Origin: Saonia flava
GTDB lineage: Bacteria > Bacteroidota > Bacteroidia > Flavobacteriales > Flavobacteriaceae
DNA length: 64,000 bases
Reading direction: 5' to 3'
Assembly (NCBI RefSeq): GCF_011927795.1
Contig: NZ_JAATJJ010000001.1
Coordinates: 2,481,062-2,545,061, forward strand
Both the position numbers and the translations under genes were made by a program. The notes below the pieces were generated by a model, which was not told the DNA's origin, made no database searches, and saw only the letters and a list, made by a program, of their open reading frames with translations. Positions 49,547-58,306 of this stretch are shown here, in pieces. Position 1 is the first letter of the stretch. Every line of letters starts with the position of its first letter.

Positions 49547-50830
49547 TCATTCAATTTCTATGAGGCCATATACGGCATCCCTAAAACTTTTATGTAAACC
49601 AATTTGGTCATACGGAAAAAGTTGTACAAACATTACCGCGGTAAGCTCGTTTACTGGGTCAACCCAAAATAAAGTGCTGGCAGCTCCATCCCAGAAAAAC
49701 TCACCTACCACACCATTGTTTTCTTCTTTGGTAGCTGGTGGACGCAAACGTACAGCAAAATCGATTCCAAAACCAACCTGTCCTTTGCTTGGCAACCACA
49801 TGCGTTCCGTAATACTATCTGCCAAATGATTGGTTGCCATGAGCTCGACAGTTTCTGGTTTAAGAATAGTTGCATTTTCAATAGTCCCTTTGTGAACCAA
49901 CATACGGGCAAAACGCTGATAGTTATCTAGAGTAGATGTTAGGCCCGAGCCCCCCCTTGTCAATGGCCAGTGCTCAAAATAATTTGGAAATGTATTTTCA
50001 TCTGGTAATCTAGAGAGTTCACCCTCATCATTTCTAAGATACATAGCGGCAAATTGGTCACGATCTTCTTCAGGAATAAAATATCTTGTTTTTGAAAGCC
50101 CAAGTGGATCTAAAACATGTTCCCGTACATATTCTCCATAAGGTTGGCCAGAAATACGTTCGACCATAAATGCCTGTACATCTACACAGGGACCATATTC
50201 CCATTGTGTGCCAGGCTGAAAATGCAATGGTGTACTTCCCAATTTTTCTGCCATTTCTGTTAATGTATTCTCCCTATTCATGGCATCGGCCTCACCGATA
50301 AGTTTACCCAATCCAGGAATGCTGGCATTATTGCCAAACCCAGCTGTATGTCTTGTAATATCCCTAATGGTGATTTCTCTATTTACATCCTCTAGAATGG
50401 GTTTTCCAGAGGAGTCCTCACCTACATAGACTTTCATATTGGCAAATTCTGGAGCATATTTGGACAGTGGGTCATCTAGGTCAAATTTGCCTTGTTCGTA
50501 TAAAGTCATTAAAGCAGTTCCCGTAACTGGTTTGGTCATTGAATAAATCTGTACTATGGTATTGCGGTCCATAGGTCTTTTGGCCTCACGATCTGCATAT
50601 CCAAAAGCATTGTAATAAACCTCTTTGTCCTTTTCAAAAATAAGGGCAGAGACACCAGCAATATCACCAGCATCTACAAAACTTTTTAGGGTAGAATCCA
50701 AACGGGCAACAGCATCATTATTGACAACATATTCAATGGTTTTAGCTTCTTCATTTGATTTTGGATTCTCCTTGCAGGCCCCTAGAAAAAGAAATAACAC
50801 GACTAAAATTAAAATGGGTTGGTTTTTCAT
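49547..50830 (-). CDS. Class C beta-lactamase-related serine hydrolase, lipoprotein
   Basis: This 427-residue protein has a lipoprotein signal (MKNQPILILVVLFLFLGACKE, lipobox LGAC) and a serine beta-lactamase fold. The nucleophile motif is SMTK (IYSMTKPVTGTALMTLYEQGKF), the HTAGF loop and the WEYGP Tyr segment follow, and TRGGSGLTSTLDNYQRFARM marks the family. It is a paralogue of the enzyme at 20389-21678. Placed first in an operon with a CocE-like hydrolase and a thioredoxin-family protein. Substrate unknown; esterase or D-peptidase activity is likely. Confidence 0.9.
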   Translation of the reverse strand: MKNQPILILVVLFLFLGACKENPKSNEEAKTIEYVVNNDAVARLDSTLKSFVDAGDIAGVSALIFEKDKEVYYNAFGYADREAKRPMDRNTIVQIYSMTKPVTGTALMTLYEQGKFDLDDPLSKYAPEFANMKVYVGEDSSGKPILEDVNREITIRDITRHTAGFGNNASIPGLGKLIGEADAMNRENTLTEMAEKLGSTPLHFQPGTQWEYGPCVDVQAFMVERISGQPYGEYVREHVLDPLGLSKTRYFIPEEDRDQFAAMYLRNDEGELSRLPDENTFPNYFEHWPLTRGGSGLTSTLDNYQRFARMLVHKGTIENATILKPETVELMATNHLADSITERMWLPSKGQVGFGIDFAVRLRPPATKEENNGVVGEFFWDGAASTLFWVDPVNELTAVMFVQLFPYDQIGLHKSFRDAVYGLIEIE

Positions 50831-50913
50831 GATTTCTTAATATCGTTAATTATTGTTCCCTTTGATTTTCATAAAAGTACGAAACTCTACTGGAAAAACT
50901 TACAACAATTAAA

Positions 50914-51765
50914 TTAGAGAGGTTTGGGAATTTTTATACCCCCAATCAATGCATATTGTGTTTTTATTTTTTCTCGATTTTTCCATAAGATCCAATGACT
51001 CAACCTTGGAAAATAGCGTATTGTAAACTGAGCTAAAAGACCAAGCCCCGTAAGTGTAACAGAGTTTTTTTTGCTTAAAATCATTTGGCAAACACTTTTG
51101 GCAACATCATTTGGTTTTGCAAGGCTCACATTTGTTCTTTTGGGCAAATAGACCAACGAACCGTCTACATCCAAAATAGTTTTTTTAGGGTCATTTTCTG
51201 TAAATCCAACATAAGCCACTCCAACATGGATTCCATAATCGTATAATTCTATCCTAAGGGCATCGGCTAATGCGGATTGTGCCATTTTGGAAGCAGTATA
51301 AGCGGAGTTGTAGGGCATTCCTCGAAAGGCACCTACACTATTAATAAATATAAGATTACCCTTAGTTTTTTTTAAATGTTGAAAGGCATATTTGCACATA
51401 TAGGCAGTTCCGGAATAGTTGGTCTCCATTAATGCCTTAAAATTTAAAGGCGCCATTTCCATTACAGATCCACGACTGCTTAGTCCAGCATTGTTTATTA
51501 AAATATTAATTTTTCCAAAACAATTAATGGTTTCTTCAATAAGATATTTACATTGTTCGGGGTCACATATATCCGCTTGGAAAGCAGAAACATCAAGGCC
51601 TATTTGTTTCAATTCTTTTTCAGTGTCTCTTAATTTTTTCTTGTCTCTGCCGTTTAGCATTACTTGGGCACCTTGTTCTGCCAAAACAATAGCAATTGCT
51701 TTCCCAATGCCCATACTGGACCCAGTAACAATGGCGACCTTTTCTTTAAATAGCTTTTTATTCAT
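50914..51765 (-). CDS. Short-chain dehydrogenase/reductase
   Basis: This 283-residue cytosolic enzyme is a classical SDR: TGSSMGIGKAIAIVLAEQGA (cofactor site), NNAGLSSRG, and the catalytic S-x12-YTASK with Ser in FINSVGAFRG and Tyr/Lys in YNSAYTASKMAQSAL. A C-terminal extension of about 40 residues contains a hydrophobic stretch (GLGLLAQFTIRYFPRLSHWIL) that could contact a membrane. The gene lies 19 bases downstream of the MDR-family gene on the same strand, so a two-enzyme unit is likely. Substrate unknown. Confidence 0.9.
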   Translation of the reverse strand: MNKKLFKEKVAIVTGSSMGIGKAIAIVLAEQGAQVMLNGRDKKKLRDTEKELKQIGLDVSAFQADICDPEQCKYLIEETINCFGKINILINNAGLSSRGSVMEMAPLNFKALMETNYSGTAYMCKYAFQHLKKTKGNLIFINSVGAFRGMPYNSAYTASKMAQSALADALRIELYDYGIHVGVAYVGFTENDPKKTILDVDGSLVYLPKRTNVSLAKPNDVAKSVCQMILSKKNSVTLTGLGLLAQFTIRYFPRLSHWILWKNREKIKTQYALIGGIKIPKPL

Positions 51766-51784
51766 AATTGGTTCATAGGATTGG

Positions 51785-52804
51785 TCACCATTTTACGACA
51801 ATTTTACCCTTGGATTTTCGTGATTCAAGGAATTGATGGGCTTCTGCCAATTGGTCGATAGAATATTCCGCTCCCACAAAGGGTGTTAAAACTCCTTCAG
51901 AATTCAATTTAATTACCGCTTTCATGACCTTTGCTATTTTTTCTGGTTTTTCCTCTGCTATTTTAAGCATGTTAACACCTATTATTCCATTGGACCTACT
52001 TAAAAACTGTAGGGGATGATATAGTCCAAATTGGGTAAGGACTTTTATTTTTCCAAAAATGGATTTAGTTTGATTCATGGAAGAAACGCCAAATGTTATA
52101 AGTCTTCCACTGGCTCCCAATAATCGATATCCTTTTTTTAAGGATTTACCACCAACGGGATCAAAAATGGCATCAAGACCTTCATCTCCAAGAACGGTCT
52201 TAATTTGGGATTCAAAATCTGTTTTTAGGTAATTAATGGGATGGTGTACCCCATTTTTTTTAAGATATTCCATTTTGTCGGCAGAACTACAGGTGCCAAA
52301 TACAATGCATTTTTTATGTAGGGCCATTTGTGTCAAGGCAGTACCTACGCCACCAGCAGCGGCATGAATCAATACCTTATCATTCTCTCTTAGATTGGCC
52401 ATTTCATGGGATAGAAAATAGGCTGTACTATATTGTGTGGCAAGGGCAACAGCACTGCCGGGTGATATGGACTCAGGAATTTTATTGGTCACTTCTTTCT
52501 CTGCAACAGCATATTCGGCATACCCTCCAAATCTGGTTAGGGAAGTGACTCTATCTCCCACTTTTAAATTTTTAACCTCACTTCCACATTCCACAATTTT
52601 TCCTACCACATCATAACCAAGTAAGGCGGGCAAAGGAGGCGCCCCTTTGTAGAGGCCCAAACGAGCCATGACATCCGCAAAATTTAGCCCAAATGCCTCT
52701 ACTTTTATTAAAACCTGATTGGATGTTGGTTCAGGCTTTTTTATTTCCCTAATTTCAAAAGCGGTATCGGAGGAACCATATTTTACTAAATAAGCAGCTT
52801 TCAT
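51785..52804 (-). CDS. Zinc-independent MDR / quinone oxidoreductase-like protein
   Basis: This 339-residue enzyme belongs to the medium-chain dehydrogenase superfamily: N-terminal GroES-like domain (PALLGYDVVGKIVECGSEVK) and a Rossmann domain with VLIHAAAGGVGTALTQMA (residues about 145-162). It lacks the Cys/His zinc ligands, as in quinone oxidoreductase and VAT-1-like proteins. It should use NADPH. It is upstream of the SDR gene in the same direction. Confidence 0.9.
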   Translation of the reverse strand: MKAAYLVKYGSSDTAFEIREIKKPEPTSNQVLIKVEAFGLNFADVMARLGLYKGAPPLPALLGYDVVGKIVECGSEVKNLKVGDRVTSLTRFGGYAEYAVAEKEVTNKIPESISPGSAVALATQYSTAYFLSHEMANLRENDKVLIHAAAGGVGTALTQMALHKKCIVFGTCSSADKMEYLKKNGVHHPINYLKTDFESQIKTVLGDEGLDAIFDPVGGKSLKKGYRLLGASGRLITFGVSSMNQTKSIFGKIKVLTQFGLYHPLQFLSRSNGIIGVNMLKIAEEKPEKIAKVMKAVIKLNSEGVLTPFVGAEYSIDQLAEAHQFLESRKSKGKIVVKW

Positions 52805-52913
52805 GGTTTGTATTATTTGGTTGAATATGGAAAGATATACAACTTGGTTTTATATTAGCATGAGCAATATCAGTTTTGAATATTGTAATTAGATGTTTTC
52901 TATGATTTTAAGA

Positions 52914-53621
52914 CTATTTAGCCATTGCTATGGTTTTCATTTCTTTTGGCATTTTTTCAATGGCATATCTTAAAGCAGTTCTGGGCATATTGGATTTTTT
53001 GCTGATGATATAATCAAAAATTTCTTGCTGATGGGACTGGCTTGCTACCTTTAGCATCCATCCATATCCTTTTTGAACCAGATCGTCTTTGTCTAAAAGT
53101 AGTATATCGGCTATTTCTAAGATGTCCTTTAAAAACTTTCCCTTTCTGGCGGGGATAATCAAGGATACTGCCGAAGCGCGACGCATCCATCTATTTTCTG
53201 AGCGTGCCCATTTCTTTAATTCACTTAAATAGTCTGGGTACATTTCTATAAATTCTCCAATGGTATGATTACACAGTGTATCGCATGATGCCCAATTGTT
53301 AAGAAAAGTACCTACCCATTTTTCAAAAGTTTTAAAATCACTAGGAACATATTGCTTTCGAAGAAAATAGGACCAATTACAAGCAATAAAGGATTCTTCA
53401 ATATACCCTGATTTCCATAATATTTCACACAAATCAAAAATTTCAGTTTTTGAACTTTTCTTTATGAGTTTAAAATATTCTTTTCCGATTTTTCTAACTG
53501 TGGCCGTTTTAACACCATATATATCAATAGGTTCTTTAAAAAATCTTTTGCCACTTTTTTGAGTTTTTTCATCACTACTGTTTCGTAGCTCTTTGCGAAT
53601 ATCATTAATGATGTCCTCCAT
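52914..53621 (-). CDS. DNA alkylation repair protein, AlkD-like
   Basis: This 235-residue protein is built of HEAT-like helical repeats of the AlkC/AlkD family: IRKELRNSSDEKTQKSGKRFFKEPI, NWASCDTLCNHTIGEFIE with the conserved Trp and Asp, RWMRRASAVSLI, and KDDLVQKGYGWMLKVAS. AlkD is a DNA glycosylase that removes 3- and 7-methylpurines. The key aromatic and acidic residues are present. It is a single gene between the MDR and mfd genes; the next gene downstream in genome order is the repair factor mfd, also on the minus strand. Confidence 0.9.
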   Translation of the reverse strand: MEDIINDIRKELRNSSDEKTQKSGKRFFKEPIDIYGVKTATVRKIGKEYFKLIKKSSKTEIFDLCEILWKSGYIEESFIACNWSYFLRKQYVPSDFKTFEKWVGTFLNNWASCDTLCNHTIGEFIEMYPDYLSELKKWARSENRWMRRASAVSLIIPARKGKFLKDILEIADILLLDKDDLVQKGYGWMLKVASQSHQQEIFDYIISKKSNMPRTALRYAIEKMPKEMKTIAMAK

Positions 53622-53794
53622 TTACAAAAGTGGTTAGAAAATTAGATTCAATGAAAATATTTGTGATATACAGACCTAGTTCTTTTTAAGAAAGGGCTTC
53701 TTTAGAAAAGAAGCTAATAAAGGTAATGAATATATAGAATTATTAATTTAGAAGTGATTCCTTGCCAAATAATTAAGGGTAGAAGCAATATTTC

Positions 53795-56700
53795 TTATGC
53801 AACAACCGAGACCGTTTGTTCAAAGGGGCGCAATGCTTTCACAGCTTTATCTACAGAAGTAATATGTTCAAAAACCAAAAGTAAGCGCAGCCCATTTCTT
53901 GTTTGTTTTTCTTTCATTTTGCAAAGCTGTGAGTGGCTCTGCACAAATTGTAATACTTTGGTAAATAATGGACTTTGATAAAAAGGCGATTGTTGATCGG
54001 CAATAAAATAACCAATAAGTTTTCCCTTTTTCATGACCACTTTTTCCAGGCCAATACTATTTGCAATCCATTTTATGCGGACGGAATTCAATAAATCCTC
54101 TACCTGACTAGGAAATTCCCCAAACCGGTCCATGAGTTCTGTTTCAAATTTATGGAGGCTTTCCTCATTATTAACTTGGTTCAATTGTGTATATAGATTC
54201 AATCGCTCCGTTATATTATTAATATAATCATCTGGAAATAGCAGCTCAAAATCGGAATCAATTTGGGTTTCTTTTACGAATACTTTTTCATGATGCCCCT
54301 CTACTTCATCATATAATTCCTTAAACTCATTTTCTTTGAGTTCTTCTATGGCTTCCGCCAATATTTTTTGGTAGGTATCAAATCCAATTTCATTAATGAA
54401 ACCACTTTGTTCACCTCCCAATAAATCACCAGCTCCCCTAATTTCCAAATCTTTCATGGCAATGTTGAAACCACTTCCCAATTCTGTAAACTGCTCCAAA
54501 GCTTGTATGCGTTTTCTGGCATCAGGAGTCATAGCATCATAGGGAGGTGTTATAAAATAGCAAAAGGCTTTTTTGTTGCTACGACCTACCCGGCCACGCA
54601 TTTGGTGAAGGTCGCTCAAACCAAAATTATTGGCATTATTTATAAAAATTGTATTGGCATTGGTTACATCTAAACCACTTTCTACGATAGTGGTGGAGAC
54701 CAACACATCAAAATCCCCGTTCATAAACGAGAGCATTAGTGTTTCTAGTTTTTTGCCATCCATTTGGCCATGTCCTATACCTATTTTGGCATCTGGAACC
54801 AAACGTTGTATCATGCCCGCAACTTCCTTTATGTTTTCAATCCTATTATGGATAAAGAATACTTGCCCACCTCGCTGAATTTCATAGGAAACGGCATCCC
54901 TAATAATTTCTTCGTTAAAACGGATTACCTGACTTTCTATGGGATATCTATTGGGAGGCGGTGTATTGATGACGGACAAATCCCGAGCAGCCATTAGACT
55001 AAATTGCAAGGTTCTTGGAATGGGTGTGGCAGTCAATGTTAAAACGTCCACATTTTCTTTGATAGATTTTAATTTGTCCTTTACTGCAACCCCAAATTTT
55101 TGTTCTTCATCCACAATCAAAAGCCCTAAATCTTTAAACTTTACATTTTTGTTGACCAGTTGATGTGTGCCTATGATAATATCCACTTTACCCGCTTCTA
55201 AATTCTCAAGAGTTTCTCTTTTCTCTTTTGCTGTTCTAAATCTATTTAGATAGTCTACAGTAACCGGTAAATCTTTTAATCGCTCTTTAAAGGTTCTACT
55301 ATGTTGAAATGCCAAAATAGTGGTTGGAACCAAAACAGCGACTTGTTTACCGTTGTCCACAGCCTTAAAAGCAGCACGTATGGCCACCTCTGTTTTTCCA
55401 AAGCCTACATCTCCACAAATCAAACGATCCATGGGACGTTCATTTTCCATATCCCTTTTAATGTCTTCGGTAGCTGTGGTTTGGTCTGGGGTGTCTTCAT
55501 AAATGAAAGAAGCCTCTAACTCTAGCTGTAAATAGCTGTCAGGAGCGTATTGAAAACCTTTTTTCAACCTTCTTTTAGCATATAGTTTAATAAGGTTAAA
55601 GGCAATTTTCTTGACCCTGGTTTTCGTTTTTTGCTTTATGGCTTTCCAAGCATTGGAGCCTAATTTGTATATCTTGGGAGGAGCACCATCTTTTCCATTG
55701 AATTTGGAAATCTTATGAAGTGAATGTATGCTTACATAGAGAATATCCCTTTCCCCATACATTAATTTTATGGCTTCTTGTTTTTTACCCTCTACATCTA
55801 TTTTTTGAAGTCCACCAAACTTTCCTATACCATGATCTATGTGGGTTACGTAATCCCCAATTTCCAATTTTGTAAGCTCTTTCAGGGTTATTGCCTGCTT
55901 TTTGGCATAGCCATTTTTAAGATGGAACTTATGATAGCGCTCAAATATCTGGTGGTCTGTATAGCAAGCAATTTTTAAGTCAGGGCTTACAAAACCTTGA
56001 TAAATTGGAAAAACGAGGGTTTTATAAGGAATGTGATTATCAACCTCTTCAAAAATATCATGGAAACGTTTAGCCTGTTGTTCCGATGCACAAAAAATAT
56101 AGTTGGTATATCCTTTTGTATGGTTCTGGTTGAGGTCATCTATTAGTAAATCAAACTTCTTATTGAAAGAAGGCTGGGGTTTTGTATGAAAATTTATGGC
56201 AGTTCCTGGGTTTTGAGCAGACCCATCATTCAACTGAATTAATGTGTACTCTTCTAATTGTTTTTTTAGAAAATTGGAATTTACAAAAAGCTCATCAGGC
56301 GTTTGGTGTTTTATATCCCCGGATAATTTAACAAAAGCTTCTTGTGCTTTCTCAAAAAGAGAATCAATCCTGTCAGAAACCAGCTCTAAATTTTTACAAA
56401 AAACTACAGTTTTAGAAGATATATATTTTAGAAAGCTTTCCCTGGTTTCATTTAAAAATTTGTTCTCAACATTAGGAATAATTGTGATTTTAGACACCTG
56501 ATTGGTTGAAAGCTGTGTTTCTACATCAAAAGTCCTAATGCTTTCCACTTCATCCCCAAAAAACTCTATTCGGTAAGGTTCGTCATGAGAAAAGGAAAAA
56601 ACATCCACAATACCACCTCTAACAGAGAACTCTCCTGGTTCCGTAACAAAATCAACTCTTTTGAACTTGTACTCAAAAAGGACCTCGTTAAAAAAGTCCA

Positions 56701-57187
56701 ATGAAAGCGTATCATTCACTTTTATTTTGAGTGTGTTTTTGTCCAATTCTTTTCTAGTGACCACTTTCTCGAAAAGGGCATCTGGATAAGTAACTATAAT
56801 GGCTGGCTTTTTTCTGGAATTGATTCGGTTAAGCACTTCCGCCCGCAAAAGTACATTTGCATTGTCTGTCTCCTCAATTTGATAGGGCCTCCTATAACTG
56901 CCGGGGTAGAACAATACATCCTTTTCTCCAACCAACAGTTCCAAATCATTTAGGATATAGGCAGCCTCTTCCTTATCATTTAGAACAAGTAGAAAAGGAG
57001 CATCGGTGTTTTTAAAAGTCTCAGAAACAACAAAGGAAAGAGAGGATCCTATAAGCCCTTTTAAGAGCATGTGTTTTTCATTATTGGAAATAGTGGCTCC
57101 CAGTTTTTGCAGTTGCAAAGACTGTGCAAATAATTCCGAAATAGGGGATTTGTCCAATCCTGAAATTTTCTGCAAAGATAACAGCAC
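53795..57187 (-). CDS. mfd: Transcription-repair coupling factor
   Basis: This 1130-residue protein is Mfd, which strips stalled RNA polymerase and recruits UvrA. Domains in order are a UvrB-like N-terminal region (PGSYRRPYQIEETDNANVLL, GEFSVRGGIVDVFSF), an RNA polymerase interaction domain near 480-560 (LEIGDYVTHIDHGIGKFGGLQK), a RecG-like translocase with Walker A ICGDVGFGKTEVAIRA and VDEEQKFGV, and a C-terminal TRCF domain. The frame is preceded by an in-frame TGA, so it must start at GTG 57187 or a later non-ATG codon; the first internal ATG is near residue 41. A minus-strand TATCTTTG box at 57173-57180 overlaps the start of the frame. Confidence 0.95.
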   Translation of the reverse strand: MLLSLQKISGLDKSPISELFAQSLQLQKLGATISNNEKHMLLKGLIGSSLSFVVSETFKNTDAPFLLVLNDKEEAAYILNDLELLVGEKDVLFYPGSYRRPYQIEETDNANVLLRAEVLNRINSRKKPAIIVTYPDALFEKVVTRKELDKNTLKIKVNDTLSLDFFNEVLFEYKFKRVDFVTEPGEFSVRGGIVDVFSFSHDEPYRIEFFGDEVESIRTFDVETQLSTNQVSKITIIPNVENKFLNETRESFLKYISSKTVVFCKNLELVSDRIDSLFEKAQEAFVKLSGDIKHQTPDELFVNSNFLKKQLEEYTLIQLNDGSAQNPGTAINFHTKPQPSFNKKFDLLIDDLNQNHTKGYTNYIFCASEQQAKRFHDIFEEVDNHIPYKTLVFPIYQGFVSPDLKIACYTDHQIFERYHKFHLKNGYAKKQAITLKELTKLEIGDYVTHIDHGIGKFGGLQKIDVEGKKQEAIKLMYGERDILYVSIHSLHKISKFNGKDGAPPKIYKLGSNAWKAIKQKTKTRVKKIAFNLIKLYAKRRLKKGFQYAPDSYLQLELEASFIYEDTPDQTTATEDIKRDMENERPMDRLICGDVGFGKTEVAIRAAFKAVDNGKQVAVLVPTTILAFQHSRTFKERLKDLPVTVDYLNRFRTAKEKRETLENLEAGKVDIIIGTHQLVNKNVKFKDLGLLIVDEEQKFGVAVKDKLKSIKENVDVLTLTATPIPRTLQFSLMAARDLSVINTPPPNRYPIESQVIRFNEEIIRDAVSYEIQRGGQVFFIHNRIENIKEVAGMIQRLVPDAKIGIGHGQMDGKKLETLMLSFMNGDFDVLVSTTIVESGLDVTNANTIFINNANNFGLSDLHQMRGRVGRSNKKAFCYFITPPYDAMTPDARKRIQALEQFTELGSGFNIAMKDLEIRGAGDLLGGEQSGFINEIGFDTYQKILAEAIEELKENEFKELYDEVEGHHEKVFVKETQIDSDFELLFPDDYINNITERLNLYTQLNQVNNEESLHKFETELMDRFGEFPSQVEDLLNSVRIKWIANSIGLEKVVMKKGKLIGYFIADQQSPFYQSPLFTKVLQFVQSHSQLCKMKEKQTRNGLRLLLVFEHITSVDKAVKALRPFEQTVSVVA

Positions 57188-57206
57188 TTTTCACTTTTAA
57201 AAAAAT

Positions 57207-57214
57207 TATCTTTG
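57207..57214 (+). promoter_or_regulatory. -7 box of the TerB-like gene
   Basis: TATCTTTG matches the Bacteroidota -7 consensus 24 bases before the ATG at 57238. A second TATCTTTG on the minus strand (57173-57180) may serve mfd, so the two divergent promoters would lie within about 40 bases of each other. Confidence 0.5.
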
Positions 57215-57237
57215 CGCCAATTAAAAAGAAAAATAAT

Positions 57238-57660
57238 ATGTCTTTTACAGATTTATATGGCAATAGCGAGCATAGAAGGAATTTAGCTCATTTTGCTTCT
57301 ATTGCATCGTTAGCGGCTGTTGATGGTGTTGTTAATGATAAAGAATTGGTCTTATTGAATCGTTTTGCAAAAAAATTGGATATTACAGAGGCCGAATATG
57401 AGGAAGTAATGAAAAAGGAGAATAAATATCCTATTGAAACACCTCATAGTTCAGAAGTGCGTTTGGAACGTTTATTCGATCTTTTCAAAATTATTTTTGC
57501 CGACCATGATATTGATGAAAACGAACTTTCTTTACTAAAAAAGTATGCTATTGGGTTGGGGTTTTCCAATGAAAATGCTGAGAGTATTATTCGAAAATCA
57601 GTACTTATTTTTAGTGGAAGAATAGATTTTGAAGATTACCTTTATTTGGTTAAAAAATAA
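57238..57660 (+). CDS. TerB-like protein
   Basis: This 140-residue protein is an all-helical TerB domain: MSFTDLYGNSEHRRNLAHFASIASLAAVDGVVNDKELVLLNRFAKKL and then FDLFKIIFADHDIDENELSLLKKYAIGLG, with the two acidic metal-binding helices (DGVVNDKEL; DHDIDENEL). TerB domains occur in tellurite-resistance and stress modules, and lone copies are frequent in Bacteroidota. Here there are no other ter genes. It is divergent from mfd and ends at the terminator 57686-57715. Function unknown. Confidence 0.88.
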   Translation: MSFTDLYGNSEHRRNLAHFASIASLAAVDGVVNDKELVLLNRFAKKLDITEAEYEEVMKKENKYPIETPHSSEVRLERLFDLFKIIFADHDIDENELSLLKKYAIGLGFSNENAESIIRKSVLIFSGRIDFEDYLYLVKK

Positions 57661-57685
57661 CAATCATTTAAATTAATAATAATAG

Positions 57686-57715
57686 ACGGGGCAATTTTAA
57701 ATTGCTCCGTTTTTT
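57686..57715 (+). terminator. Rho-independent terminator after the TerB-like gene
   Basis: ACGGGGCAATTT pairs with AAATTGCTCCGT (one G-T pair) and a T run follows. It lies 26 bases after the TerB stop. Confidence 0.85.
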
Positions 57716-57823
57716 GTTTACATGTTTTATTTTCTTCTATAAGAACAAAATTTTGTGAAAGAATTAGTTTTATTTTCTGTTGATTATTGAATTTATAACT
57801 TTGTGTTTTATATATAACAATAC

Positions 57824-58306
57824 ATGGATTATATAATTAGAGATGCGGTTGCTGATGATATGCCTCAAGTAATGGGTCTTATTAAAGAGTTGGCAAAATT
57901 TGAGAAAGAGGAACATGCTGTAGAGGTTACGGTAGATGATTTGGTAAGGGATGGTTTTGGTGAAAAAAAGCTATTCCATTGTTTTGTGGCCCTATCCAGG
58001 GAAAAAATTATTGGTATTGCATTGGTATACCCCAGATATTCAACATGGAAGGGACCGGTAATCCATCTAGAAGATTTAATTGTTAGTGAAAATGCACGTG
58101 GAAAAGGATTGGGCTCTGCCCTTTTGGCCGAGGTGGTAAAATATGGATATTCCTTAGGAGTTAAACGTATTTGTTGGGAAGTCTTGGATTGGAACGATCC
58201 TGCCATTGATTTTTATGAAAGCAAGGGAGCAAGAGTGATGAGGGATTGGGATGTAGTGCAATTAGACGAAAAAGGAATACAGAATTTTATTGAAAATACT
58301 AAATGA
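57824..58306 (+). CDS. GNAT family N-acetyltransferase
   Basis: This 160-residue acetyltransferase shows the acetyl-CoA loop LIVSENARGKGLGSALLAEVV (R-x-x-G-x-G/A) at about residues 84-104 and the final GNAT strand WNDPAIDFYESKGA. It uses acetyl-CoA to acetylate an amine; the substrate cannot be told. It overlaps the aspartate kinase start by four bases (ATGA), so both are translationally coupled. Its position before aspartate kinase hints at a link with amino-acid metabolism, but the sequence does not prove it. Confidence 0.9.
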   Translation: MDYIIRDAVADDMPQVMGLIKELAKFEKEEHAVEVTVDDLVRDGFGEKKLFHCFVALSREKIIGIALVYPRYSTWKGPVIHLEDLIVSENARGKGLGSALLAEVVKYGYSLGVKRICWEVLDWNDPAIDFYESKGARVMRDWDVVQLDEKGIQNFIENTK

